From contig RZZX01000014.1 of NCBI GenBank assembly GCA_009929715.1, positions 1-37,333 on the forward strand: 37,333 nucleotides of DNA, read 5' to 3'. Below the pieces are notes generated by a model. The model saw only the letters and a list, made by a program, of their open reading frames with translations, was not told the DNA's origin and made no database searches. This document shows, piece after piece, positions 1-8,500 of the stretch (position 1 is the stretch's first letter; each line of letters starts with the position of its first letter). A program made the translations under genes and the position numbers. Source of the stretch: Bacteroidia bacterium. GTDB lineage: Bacteria; Bacteroidota; Bacteroidia; Bacteroidales; Bacteroidaceae.

Positions 1-60
1 AAGATAAATGCTAAGCTTGTCAAAGAACTAATTGATATAGCTACCTATAGGACAGCATGA
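1..60 (+). CDS. C-terminal tail of a gene cut by the left window edge
   Basis: Frame 1 is open from base 1 and closes with TGA at 58-60, giving 19 residues that read as a charged helical tail (KINAKLVKELIDIATYRTA). The composition is protein-like, but a short open frame at an edge can occur by chance. No family can be named. If real, the gene lies almost wholly to the left of this window. Confidence 0.3.
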   Translation, partial: KINAKLVKELIDIATYRTA

Positions 61-489
61 ATATCTTAAACTATATAATTTTATAACGAACCATTGTTAT
101 AATGAATACATATTTAATTCCTTTCAAACAAATATAAAAAGTAGAAAATAGGAGATGGTCTTATGGCAATTTAATTGTGTTTCTATAGTGGTATTAGATT
201 GCTTTGCTTTTTGGGCAGTTAAGACAAATGATCTTCCATTTTTTAATAACAACTTTCTCTGCTGGAATGTTCATCTCTTTTTTTACTTTATCTTAAATTC
301 GTCACTGCTTTATGAGAGGGGGATTCAGTACTTTTTGCGATAACGTAACTAAAAAAATAGAATGAAATTCAATACCTTACTGGCAAGTATCGAAAAACAA
401 TGTTCTAAGCAAATTTTATTTCTCCTAGTTGGATTCAGAGTCATAATTACTTTTCTCTTAAAATATATATCTGACGCATTTTTACCGAC

Positions 490-519
490 AAAAAAAGGCA
501 ACCCATTCCTGAGTTGCCT
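490..519 (-). terminator. Second intrinsic terminator of the toxin-like gene pair
   Basis: Seven-base-pair stem AGGCAAC (496-502) / GTTGCCT (513-519) with a 10-base loop. Read on the minus strand it is followed by seven T (A run 490-496). It lies just beyond the first terminator and probably acts as a backup stop. Confidence 0.75.
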
Positions 520-522
520 AGC

Positions 523-554
523 ATAAAAAAGCCTCTAGTAATACTAAAGGCTTT
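523..554 (-). terminator. First intrinsic terminator of the toxin-like gene pair
   Basis: Stem AAAGCCT (528-534) / AGGCTTT (548-554), extended after one mismatch by TAGT/ACTA around a three-base loop. On the minus strand it is followed by a T run (A run 525-530). It starts about 20 bases past the stop codon of the 83-residue gene, as expected for a terminator. Confidence 0.8.
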
Positions 555-572
555 CTGTGATAAATAGATCTA

Positions 573-824
573 TTAATGATATTCCAATCCTAAACTTCGT
601 CTATACCAATCGGCTTGTTGCTCACAAGTCATCCCGGCGTGACAACTACCCTCACGTTCACCCCGATATTTGTTTTGAATAGATTCTTCACTTTCAGGAT
701 TAGGATCTTCATACATGTAATATGTAAATTCCACACCATCTTCGAAATAAAAAAAGTATTCGTAGACTTTATCTCCATCCTCGTCAATTAGATAATGGCC
801 TGTCTTTTTAAACGTATATTTCAT
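573..824 (-). CDS. Small acidic protein, candidate immunity partner
   Basis: An 83-residue protein I do not recognise. It is acidic and aromatic in its first half (many Asp, Glu, Tyr, Phe) and ends in a Cys-containing, Arg/Trp-rich segment (SCHAGMTCEQQADWYRRSLG). There is no signal peptide or membrane segment. Its ATG overlaps the stop of the upstream ADP-ribosyltransferase-like gene by 4 bp, so the two are translationally coupled, and two terminators follow directly. A small acidic protein directly downstream of a toxin domain is the usual position of an immunity protein. That role is inferred from position and charge only. Confidence 0.6.
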   Translation of the reverse strand: MKYTFKKTGHYLIDEDGDKVYEYFFYFEDGVEFTYYMYEDPNPESEESIQNKYRGEREGSCHAGMTCEQQADWYRRSLGLEYH

Positions 825-1387
825 ATCTCTTCTAATTTAACTATTTTATAACCATCTTTATCATTTACCGATAGTACATTAAATCTAGTTCCTTTATCAA
901 ACAAAACCTCCTTTTGATCTTCACTATCAAATTTACCATTAAATTCTGAAATAGATGATATATTGCGACCTTTTTTACTCTTTATCTCGAATAATACCTT
1001 TATTTCACTTTTTTTAGATATTCTGTAATCTGCAAAATGTCCTTTCGCAACTTTTTGATCTGCTGTAGAAGACGTGAATATATTATGTGTAACGTCATTA
1101 CCTAAATATAGTTCATCAAATAACTTCTTTTTCATTATACTTCCCCTATAAACTGTACCTTCAAATATCGGCAACTTATCTAATCCTTTACTTATTAACT
1201 CTGATGAAGCAGCATTAAAGTCAGTTAGAGTATCATTAAATAATTGCTTGTTCAACTGTCTGTAATTACCTCCCTTCTTGGTATAATGATGTATAGCTGC
1301 AAGTTCTGTGTTAGGTATCAGTAATAAAAAACAGACAGGAAAGAGGACTCTCTTGTAGAAAGAGTATTGGTTACGGATTGACGTCAT
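821..1387 (-). CDS. ADP-ribosyltransferase-like toxin domain protein
   Basis: A 188-residue protein with the layout of R-S-E ADP-ribosyltransferases. Arg81 is in a VYRGS strand, the FTSST motif (104-108) supplies the Ser-x-Thr element, and Gln158-x-Glu160 sits in a KEVLFDKGTRFNV segment, which matches the usual catalytic-Glu region of exoenzyme and polymorphic-toxin ARTs. These enzymes move ADP-ribose from NAD onto a target protein. The first ~28 residues are hydrophobic (VLFPVCFLLLIP at 14-25) and may be a signal peptide, but the ART fold seems to begin immediately after, near AIHHYT (31-36). The gene could therefore be a detached C-terminal toxin module. Minus-strand TAA at 1408-1406 closes the frame upstream. 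Target and secretion route are unknown. Confidence 0.65.
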   Translation of the reverse strand: MTSIRNQYSFYKRVLFPVCFLLLIPNTELAAIHHYTKKGGNYRQLNKQLFNDTLTDFNAASSELISKGLDKLPIFEGTVYRGSIMKKKLFDELYLGNDVTHNIFTSSTADQKVAKGHFADYRISKKSEIKVLFEIKSKKGRNISSISEFNGKFDSEDQKEVLFDKGTRFNVLSVNDKDGYKIVKLEEI

Positions 1388-1749
1388 GATAACAAATGGT
1401 GCGAGTTATTGGTAACTTCTCTTTGATCCAACTTAGGTGAGATGAAGTGATCATGCCTTTCAATAATAAAAGGTTTACCTTACCTACTAGGCTGGTATTA
1501 CTTTGCTAAAGACACGCTATCACATCAAGAGCTTTAACGGACGAACCTTTTTTTTATGAATTCTATTTTGTATAAATGTCTTGTTGTTGGCAATATATTA
1601 TGTAATTTTGCCGCCGTTTGCATAGTTGCTTTTTAGTCTATTGTTATGGTAAATATGCATTTGCTTGATTTGGTAAATAAACTTGTTGCTTGTGCCTTAT
1701 ACACAATGAATAGTTTGTTCACTCTGTAAATCTAAAAAAGACTCAAGAA
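1388..1749. other. Intergenic region between the toxin-like pair and the sigma factor
   Basis: No gene is supported. It separates two divergent units, so it should hold a promoter for each. A plus-strand candidate is listed at 1580-1610. I found no TAnnTTTG match on the minus strand for the toxin-like gene. A poly-T run near 1548-1556 has no clear stem before it. Confidence 0.5.
1580..1610 (+). promoter_or_regulatory. Candidate Bacteroides-type promoter for the ECF sigma gene
   Basis: An exact -7 match TAATTTTG (1603-1610, consensus TAnnTTTG) lies 19 bases after CTTG (1580-1583, three of four for -33 TTTG). The predicted start of transcription near 1617 leaves a leader of about 130 bases before the ATG at 1750. 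Such motifs occur by chance in AT-rich DNA, so the call is moderate. Confidence 0.45.
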
Positions 1750-2295
1750 ATGGAGAACGATGATATTGAAATAAAGTTTCGAAGTTTTTTTAATTCGAAT
1801 TTCCCTAAGGTTAAGAACTTCGCTTTAATGCTACTTAAATCAGAGTTTGAATCAGAAGATGTAGCTCAAGATGTTTTTTTTAAGCTTTGGCAACAGCCAG
1901 CGCTTTGGCTGGATCACAATAATGATATGGATAATTACCTCTTTATCATGACACGCAACATGATTCTGAATATTTTTAAACACCAACGAATAGAGCAAGA
2001 TTATAGAGAAGAGTCTTTGGATAAAGAGATTCTTTATGAGCTGACAGGGCAAGAGGATGTGCTTACCAATATGTATTATAAGGATCTGTTGATGCTTGTT
2101 CATCTGACTTTAGATAGAATGCCTAAACGCAGGAGGCAGATTTTTGAATTAAGTCGATTCAAGGGGTTAAGCCATAAAGACATAGCCGAAAAATTAGGGG
2201 TTTCTATTCGTACGGTAGAACATCAGATTTATCTGGCTTTAATAGAACTAAAGAAAATTCTTTTATTCGTTCTTCTTTTTTTTATAAAATTTTAA
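1750..2295 (+). CDS. ECF-family RNA polymerase sigma-70 factor
   Basis: A 181-residue ECF sigma factor. Region 2 covers about residues 10-80 (SEDVAQDVFFKLW, then the DNYLFIMTRN segment typical of region 2.4). Region 4 is a helix-turn-helix at about 120-165 (MPKRRRQIFELSRFKGLSHKDIAEKLGVS). Length and layout match the many sigma factors that Bacteroidetes pair with FecR-type anti-sigma proteins and SusCD systems. The FecR-like gene follows after about 55 bases. It likely directs transcription of the downstream susCD-type genes when their substrate is sensed. The end is unusually hydrophobic (ILLFVLLFFIKF), which could be a membrane-associating tail or simple tolerance at the terminus. Confidence 0.93.
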   Translation: MENDDIEIKFRSFFNSNFPKVKNFALMLLKSEFESEDVAQDVFFKLWQQPALWLDHNNDMDNYLFIMTRNMILNIFKHQRIEQDYREESLDKEILYELTGQEDVLTNMYYKDLLMLVHLTLDRMPKRRRQIFELSRFKGLSHKDIAEKLGVSIRTVEHQIYLALIELKKILLFVLLFFIKF

Positions 2296-2350
2296 GTAGT
2301 CTTTGAGAGGTGGTTGTATTTAACGTATAAGCGAAAATAAAAAGGCAGTG

Positions 2351-3346
2351 ATGAAAAACTATATTCAACAAATTCTAGAGCTATTCGGACGTCATGAATA
2401 CTCCACTGATGTGCAAGAAAAAGTGCATAGTTGGCTGGCCGATGAAGAACATGCGGATGAAAAGAATGAGGCGCTTTATCGATTATGGAAACAAGCAGCG
2501 GAACAAGACGTGCCTAAAGGCATGCAGCAATCGATAGAACGCATGCAAATGAATATAGGCAGACCACTTGTCTCTTCTAATCGTCGGTCGAAATTACTCA
2601 TCTGGAAGGTTGCGGCAACGTTGTTGTTGGCTGTGTCAACTGTTTCAATCTATTTATTGATGCAGGATAAAGGAGAAGATAGTTTGATTGAATCTTATAT
2701 ACCAGTGGCCGAAACGGGGCAACTAACACTGTCCGATGGGACGGTGGTGCTACTAAATTCAAAAAGTACATTGTTATACCCAAAAGCATTTAGAGGCAAA
2801 ACAAGAAGTGTTTATTTGATTGGAGAGGCTAATTTTAAAGTAAAACCGGATAAAAAGCATCCTTTTATCGTCAAAGCGAATGACTTTCAAGTGACTGCTT
2901 TAGGGACTAAGTTTAATGTTAAAGCTTATCCGGATAATAATGAGCTGGTTGCAACCCTTATAGAGGGAAGCGTGAATGTGGAATTTAATGATTTGAAGTC
3001 TCATGTTATTTTGTGTCCGAATGAGCAATTAATCTACGATAAGTACACTAAAGCCAATAATCTACAGAAACCTGAAATGGAGGATGTTACGGCATGGCAA
3101 AGAGGTGAGTTAGTCTTCAGTAACATGAAATTGGAGGATATATTGATGGTGATGGAGCGCAAGTTCCCTTATCGATTTATATATAGTCTGCATAGCTTGA
3201 CAGATAAAACATACAGCTTTAAATTTCATAATAAAACCACTTTAAAAGAGGTCATGGCTATTATAGCACAAGTAGCTGGAGATTTGAAATATAACATAGA
3301 GGGAAATAATTGCTATATAGAGAATAAAGATAAAAACGGATTGTAA
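2351..3346 (+). CDS. FecR-family anti-sigma factor
   Basis: An inner-membrane anti-sigma factor. The N-terminal ~80 residues are cytoplasmic and should hold the sigma factor. One membrane helix lies at about 82-104 (LLIWKVAATLLLAVSTVSIYLL). The periplasmic FecR domain follows (GQLTLSDGTVVLLNSKSTL, GEANFKVKPDKKHPF, VTALGTKFNVKAY). The end resembles the STN-like fold common in Bacteroides FecR proteins. It is placed directly between the sigma factor and a SusC protein that carries an STN domain, the classic trans-envelope signalling arrangement. The open frame allows GTG at 2348, but the next codon is ATG at 2351, which I prefer. Confidence 0.93.
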   Translation: MKNYIQQILELFGRHEYSTDVQEKVHSWLADEEHADEKNEALYRLWKQAAEQDVPKGMQQSIERMQMNIGRPLVSSNRRSKLLIWKVAATLLLAVSTVSIYLLMQDKGEDSLIESYIPVAETGQLTLSDGTVVLLNSKSTLLYPKAFRGKTRSVYLIGEANFKVKPDKKHPFIVKANDFQVTALGTKFNVKAYPDNNELVATLIEGSVNVEFNDLKSHVILCPNEQLIYDKYTKANNLQKPEMEDVTAWQRGELVFSNMKLEDILMVMERKFPYRFIYSLHSLTDKTYSFKFHNKTTLKEVMAIIAQVAGDLKYNIEGNNCYIENKDKNGL

Positions 3347-3381
3347 AATATAAAAAACTTATATCTAATGGAAAAAAGTAC

Positions 3382-3450
3382 CCGGAAGGAAGGCCAGTTC
3401 CCTCCGGATATGAAATCATAGTCTTTTAACATTAGCGTTTATGGACGCTA
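3382..3450 (+). promoter_or_regulatory. Two hairpins in the leader before the SusC gene
   Basis: Hairpin one pairs CCGGA (3382-3386) with TCCGG (3403-3407), continuing after a mismatch as GGAA/TTCC. Hairpin two pairs TAGCGT (3433-3438) with ACGCTA (3445-3450). Neither is followed by a T run, so they are not simple intrinsic terminators. They lie in the 150-base gap before the SusC start and could act on mRNA stability, processing or antisense control. Confidence 0.4.
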
Positions 3451-3496
3451 TTCCAAAAAGTTCCTTGAATAATAACCAATTAACTAATACTAAAAG

Positions 3497-6400
3497 ATGC
3501 TGCAAATCTACAAAAAAATAGCAGAACAAATAGATCGAAAGCGAGTCTTTCTCTCTTTTTTAGGACTATTATTATTTGTGCAAGTTCAGATACTTGCTCA
3601 AACTAATGAAACAATAACTATTCAACAAAAGAAAATGACGGTTGTTGATGCTCTTAAAGCTGTTGAAAAACAGTCGAAAATGTCTATCAATTATAGCGAT
3701 TCAGAGTTATCAGGAAAAGTTGTTTCTGGTTTAAATCTACAAAAAAACTCTCTCTCTGTTGCTCTTGATGTGATCTTAAAAGGGACCGGATTCGTGTATC
3801 AGATCCATGATAATTACGTGGTGATTACGAAGAAAAAAACGGTCGTTGGACAACAAACATCAAAGAAGATAAAAGGAAAAGTAACTGATGAAAGTGGTGA
3901 ACCACTCATCGGCGTAAATATCTCTGTTGGAGGAAGTGCATCGGGTACTATCACAGATTTAGATGGTAATTTTGCGATAAATGCTCATTCAGACGCTTCT
4001 TTACAGGTTTCTTATATCGGATACACTACTCAAGTTGTACCTGTCTCTAAACAAGAGTCTTATCTCATTGTTTTGAAACAAGATGCGAAGGTGCTCGACG
4101 AGGTGGTGGTGACGGCATTAGGTATAAAACGGGCTGAGAAAGCTTTGTCATATAATGTCCAACAGATTAAAGGGGATGAATTGACTACTGTGAAAGACGC
4201 AAACTTTGTAAACTCTTTAAACGGAAAGATAGCAGGTGTTAACATTAACAAAAGCGCAAGTGGAGTTGGTGGTGCTACACGGGTAATTATGCGGGGAAGC
4301 AAATCTATCGAAGGTGATAACAATGCCTTGTATGTGGTAGATGGTATTCCTTTGTTTAATACCAATATGGGAAAGACGGATAGCGGAATTATGGGTGAAG
4401 GTAAGGCTGGTACTGAAGGTATTGCCGATTTTAACCCGGAAGACGTTGAAAGTATTTCGGTCTTGAGTGGTCCTTCAGCAGCTGCACTTTATGGTAGTAG
4501 TGCTGCCAATGGTGTTGTCTTGATTACAACTAAAAAAGGAAAAGAAGGGAAACTCTCCGTTCAATATTCTTCTTCTAGTGAATTTAGCAAAGCATACATG
4601 ACTCCTGAGTTCCAGAATACTTACGGAAATAAGAAAGATATGTATAGCAGTTGGGGCGAAAAAATGGCTAAACCATCTGATTATGATCCCAAACATGATT
4701 TCTTTAATACCGGGGTTAATCTAATTAATTCATTGACTCTAACCACTGGTACAAAGCAAAACCAAACATTTGCTTCTATTTCATCGACGAATTCCAGTGG
4801 TATTGTTCCTAATAACACTTATGATCGTTATAACTTTACGATCCGTAATACTGCTACATTTTTGAATGATAAGCTAGTTCTTGATTTAGGGGCTTCTTAT
4901 GTGAAGCAACAAGATAAGAATATGGTTTCGCAAGGACAATATTGGAATCCTGTGATGGCAGCTTATTTATACCCTAGAGGAGAGAGCTTTGATGAAATCA
5001 AGACGTTTGAACGGTACGACGCTAACCGTAATATTCCTGTGCAATATTGGCCCATTTCAGAGCAAACTTATGCTTCTCAGAATCCGTATTGGACAGCTTA
5101 TCGTAATGTGGCTACCAACGAAAAGAGTCGCTACATGTTTAATGTGGGGCTGACTTATAAGATTACAGATTGGTTGAATGTTGCTGCACGTTATAGAATG
5201 GACGATACAAACGTCAGGTTTGAACGCAAGATTTTTGCCTCTTCTGATCAAAAATTTGCAGAGGGAAAGAAGGGGCACTACGGATATAGCAATTATAGTG
5301 ACCGCCAAGAATATGCCGACTTTATGGTGAATGTCAACAAAAATATCAACGATTTCAGCCTTGCTGCTAACGTTGGTTGGAACTATTCTAATTATTGGGC
5401 TTTGGAAAGAGGCTATAAAGGGACCTTGTTGGGCGTAACGAATAAATTCTCTGCGACCAATATTGATCCGGCCAATGGTCTTATTTCGGAAGAAGGTGGC
5501 GATAGCCGTGTGAGAAATCATGCTCTTTTTGGTAATCTAGAATTGGGTTGGAAAAGCATGCTTTATTTAACTTTGACAGGGCGTAATGACTGGAATTCTC
5601 GGTTGGTTAATACCAAAGATGAATCATTCTTTTATCCTTCCGTAGGGTTGTCTGGTGTTGTCTCTGAAATGGTTCAGTTGCCTGAATTTATCTCTTATTT
5701 GAAAGTTCGCGGTTCTTATACGAAAGTAGGTGCTCCTATTTCTCGTTCGGGATTGACTCCTCGAACAGTGACCACCCCTATCATTGGCGGATCTCTTAAC
5801 CCAACAGGTATTTATCCGTTTACTGATTTTAAACCAGAGCGTACTAATTCTTATGAATTTGGGGTAAGCTTACGTTTATGTAGAAAACTGAACGCTGAGG
5901 TTACTTATTATCACTCTAATACCAATAATCAAACATTCTTAGGTGATCTTCCTGAGTTTACCGGTTATAAAAGAATCTATTTGCAAGCCGGTGATGTGGA
6001 GAATTATGGTTGGGAGGCTTCTTTAGGCTATACTGACAAATTGAGAAATGGGTTGGCTTTATCTTCTACATTGACTTTTTCACGCAATGTCAATAAAATT
6101 AAAGAGATGGTGAAAAACTATCATACCGATTTGATGGAAATGCCAATAAATATTCCTGAAGTCATGAAAGATAAGGGACGTATTATTTTGAAAGAGGGTG
6201 GAAGTATTCATGATATATACGCAACGACTTTCTTCAAAAAAGACCATTTGGGCTTTGTCGAAGTAAAAAGTGATGGTTCATTTGGCTTGGAAAGAGGGGA
6301 GCCTGTCTATTTAGGAAAAACATCTCCTGATTTTAATATGGGGTGGAATAATGCTTTATCGTATAAAGGATTTGGCCTTAGTTTCTTGATTAATGGTCGC

Positions 6401-6826
6401 TTTGGTGGTGTGGTAACTTCTTCTACTGAGGCGTTGCTTGACCAATTTGGAGTATCTAAACGTTCGGCCGCCGATCGGGATGCCGGAGGAACCTTGTTGA
6501 AAGGGCAGGGCAGAGTTGACTCTAAGACTTATTACCAAATGATTGGTACTGGAAATTATGAGACTTCGGGCTATTATGTTTATAATGCAACCAATATTCG
6601 TTTGCAAGAGCTGACATTCAGTTATGCTTTGCCTGATCTGTGGTTCCACAATGTTCTTAAAAATGTAACCGTCTCATTTATTGCAAATAATCCTTGGATG
6701 CTGTACTGCAAAGCTCCGTTTGATCCGGAATTAACTCCTTCTACCAGTACTTATGGCCAAGGTAATGATTACTTTATGCAACCAAGTGTACGTAGCTTGG
6801 GTTTTGGTGTTAAATTCAAATTATAA
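3497..6826 (+). CDS. SusC/RagA-family TonB-dependent outer-membrane transporter with STN domain
   Basis: An 1109-residue outer-membrane importer. A signal peptide precedes the LAQ cleavage region at about 33-35. An STN (secretin/TonB short N-terminal) domain covers about 40-110. A carboxypeptidase-regulatory-like domain follows at about 124-195 (KGKVTDESGEPLIGVNISV). Then come the TonB-box-like DEVVVTALG (201-209), the plug domain (VVDGIPLFNT; GPSAAALYGSSAANGVVLITTKKG) and a long beta barrel ending in GFGVKFKL, an aromatic-rich C terminus fit for barrel assembly. The STN domain marks it as a signalling transporter that reports substrate binding to the adjacent FecR protein. The SusD partner starts 6 bases after the stop, so the two form a complex and a unit of expression. 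Substrate is probably a glycan, given the GH18 gene downstream. Confidence 0.95.
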   Translation: MLQIYKKIAEQIDRKRVFLSFLGLLLFVQVQILAQTNETITIQQKKMTVVDALKAVEKQSKMSINYSDSELSGKVVSGLNLQKNSLSVALDVILKGTGFVYQIHDNYVVITKKKTVVGQQTSKKIKGKVTDESGEPLIGVNISVGGSASGTITDLDGNFAINAHSDASLQVSYIGYTTQVVPVSKQESYLIVLKQDAKVLDEVVVTALGIKRAEKALSYNVQQIKGDELTTVKDANFVNSLNGKIAGVNINKSASGVGGATRVIMRGSKSIEGDNNALYVVDGIPLFNTNMGKTDSGIMGEGKAGTEGIADFNPEDVESISVLSGPSAAALYGSSAANGVVLITTKKGKEGKLSVQYSSSSEFSKAYMTPEFQNTYGNKKDMYSSWGEKMAKPSDYDPKHDFFNTGVNLINSLTLTTGTKQNQTFASISSTNSSGIVPNNTYDRYNFTIRNTATFLNDKLVLDLGASYVKQQDKNMVSQGQYWNPVMAAYLYPRGESFDEIKTFERYDANRNIPVQYWPISEQTYASQNPYWTAYRNVATNEKSRYMFNVGLTYKITDWLNVAARYRMDDTNVRFERKIFASSDQKFAEGKKGHYGYSNYSDRQEYADFMVNVNKNINDFSLAANVGWNYSNYWALERGYKGTLLGVTNKFSATNIDPANGLISEEGGDSRVRNHALFGNLELGWKSMLYLTLTGRNDWNSRLVNTKDESFFYPSVGLSGVVSEMVQLPEFISYLKVRGSYTKVGAPISRSGLTPRTVTTPIIGGSLNPTGIYPFTDFKPERTNSYEFGVSLRLCRKLNAEVTYYHSNTNNQTFLGDLPEFTGYKRIYLQAGDVENYGWEASLGYTDKLRNGLALSSTLTFSRNVNKIKEMVKNYHTDLMEMPINIPEVMKDKGRIILKEGGSIHDIYATTFFKKDHLGFVEVKSDGSFGLERGEPVYLGKTSPDFNMGWNNALSYKGFGLSFLINGRFGGVVTSSTEALLDQFGVSKRSAADRDAGGTLLKGQGRVDSKTYYQMIGTGNYETSGYYVYNATNIRLQELTFSYALPDLWFHNVLKNVTVSFIANNPWMLYCKAPFDPELTPSTSTYGQGNDYFMQPSVRSLGFGVKFKL

Positions 6827-6832
6827 TAGACC

Positions 6833-8464
6833 ATGAAAAAGATAAATCAATATAAACTTTTTGTAGGTGTATGCGCTTTGTCGCTCTTGATATCATGTGA
6901 TTATGAAGATATCAATACGAATCCGTTTGAGATGACCGAAAAGGAGGGTGTAAGAGATGGTGTGGCTGTTGGCGGTTTAATTACGGCCATGGAAAAGACG
7001 GTTTCACCGGTAGGTACGCAAGCTGATGGTACAGATGTGGTTAATCAATATCAGATTGCTTATCACCTTTCGGCTGATAGCTGGAGCGGTTTCTTTGGTC
7101 AAAACAATTCATGGAATGGCGGTAATAACAATACGAGTTTCTTCTTAATGGATGGTTGGATCTCAAGTACATATACGCACTCTTATACGAATGTGCTCGA
7201 TTCTTGGAAGAAATTGAAAGCTTCTTCTGAAAAAAATAATACGCCTGAGGTTTTTGCTTTGGCACAGATATTAAAAATATCGGTTTGGCATAAAACCTTG
7301 GAAACTTTCGGCCCGATGCCTTATTCGCATGCTGCTGATGCGAGCATGAATATACCTTTTGATCAAGAGAAAGAGGTGTATGCTAGCATGTTCGGAGATC
7401 TGACAAATGCGATTGAGATTCTTACCAAAAAAGCAGAAAATGGGGTAGCGGTAATGACCGATTACGATGCCGTTTATGGCGGTGACACAAAGAAATGGGT
7501 CAAGTATGCTAATTCGTTGATGCTGCGTTTGGCTGTGCGTGTGCGTTTTGCCGACGAAGAAATGGCTAAAAAATATGCTACGCAAGCTGTTAAACATAGC
7601 ATTGGCGTTATGACAGCAAAAGATGAAGTCGCCCAAATGGGTATGGGGGCTGGCATGGTTTTCCGTAACAACATTGAATGGCTGTCTGAGCAATACAATG
7701 AAACACGTATGGGATCATCGATGTTTTCTTATTTAATGGGTTATGAAGACCCGCGTTTGGGTGCTTATTTTAAACCGGTAGATGCGACTTCAAAATTAGG
7801 TCAGCTGGCTTATGATGGCAAACAGTATCAAGCGGTTCCTGCTGGACATACATATGGACAAAATGAGGCGTATAAGTTGTTCTCAAAACCGAATATCGCT
7901 AGTAGCACGCCAACTTATTGGATGCGTGCTTCTGAGGTCTATTTCTTACGTGCTGAAGCCGCATTGGTATGGCCTGATGTTTTTGGTAGTGCTGAGGCTC
8001 TTTATAAACAAGGGATAGAGATGTCGTTTCAAGAGAATGGGGTAGTCGCTCCTGTAGATGCTTATTTGAACTCGACTAAAGTGCCTGTAAAACATGAGGT
8101 TGCAGGATCTTATTCTTGTAGTTTTGCTGCTCCTACTACGGCTACTGCTAAATTTGAAGGTAGCTCAGAAGAAAAATTGGAGAAAATTATGATTCAGAAA
8201 TGGATTGCTTTGTATCCTAATGGGCAGGAGGCTTGGACTGAGTGGAGAAGAACTGGGTATCCGAAGTTAAATTCTGTCATGGTAAACAGAGGATCTTCTC
8301 AAGGGGCAACCAAAGAAAGTGGTATTCGCCGGATGATTTATCCAACAAGTTTTTATCAGACAGAAGAGGGTAAAGCTATTTATGCAGCCGCTTTAAAGTT
8401 GTTCAATAATGGTCAAGGTGGTGAAGATAAATCTTCTACTCATTTGTGGTGGGACTGTAAGTGA
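6833..8464 (+). CDS. SusD/RagB-family glycan-binding lipoprotein
   Basis: A 543-residue surface lipoprotein with a lipobox (LLISC, Cys22) followed by acidic residues (DYEDINTNP), as in Bacteroides lipoproteins exported to the cell surface. It shows SusD features: the DxNTNP start, Trp-rich helical repeats, and the EVYFLRAEAAL helix (about residues 362-376) near the C-terminal part. It closes as a lid over the SusC partner encoded just upstream. It resembles the SusD-like subgroup often paired with GH18 loci. The short spacing to the GH18 gene (36 bases) suggests one transcript. Confidence 0.93.
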   Translation: MKKINQYKLFVGVCALSLLISCDYEDINTNPFEMTEKEGVRDGVAVGGLITAMEKTVSPVGTQADGTDVVNQYQIAYHLSADSWSGFFGQNNSWNGGNNNTSFFLMDGWISSTYTHSYTNVLDSWKKLKASSEKNNTPEVFALAQILKISVWHKTLETFGPMPYSHAADASMNIPFDQEKEVYASMFGDLTNAIEILTKKAENGVAVMTDYDAVYGGDTKKWVKYANSLMLRLAVRVRFADEEMAKKYATQAVKHSIGVMTAKDEVAQMGMGAGMVFRNNIEWLSEQYNETRMGSSMFSYLMGYEDPRLGAYFKPVDATSKLGQLAYDGKQYQAVPAGHTYGQNEAYKLFSKPNIASSTPTYWMRASEVYFLRAEAALVWPDVFGSAEALYKQGIEMSFQENGVVAPVDAYLNSTKVPVKHEVAGSYSCSFAAPTTATAKFEGSSEEKLEKIMIQKWIALYPNGQEAWTEWRRTGYPKLNSVMVNRGSSQGATKESGIRRMIYPTSFYQTEEGKAIYAAALKLFNNGQGGEDKSSTHLWWDCK

Positions 8465-8500
8465 TAACTGGTGTAAAAAGTTTATTATAAAAAGAAAAAC

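Larger units (their letters stand above)
61..572. other. AT-rich intergenic stretch without a convincing gene
   Basis: I see no supported gene here. A 62-codon plus-strand frame at 155-343 is rich in Phe, Leu and Asn, as translated AT-rich DNA tends to be, and it has no useful ribosome-binding context. The only clear structures are the two minus-strand terminator hairpins at 490-554, listed separately. Confidence 0.6.

Noticed and set aside
155..343. 62-codon plus-strand frame
   Set aside because: Its composition is that of translated AT-rich DNA, with no family resemblance and no start context.
1481..1560. Possible attachment or recombination scar (repeated TTACC/GGTA words and a T run)
   Set aside because: The repeats are too short and irregular to tell from chance, and no integrase gene is nearby.
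5057..5521. 154-codon minus-strand frame inside the SusC gene
   Set aside because: Shadow of a complete SusC barrel; no family pattern.
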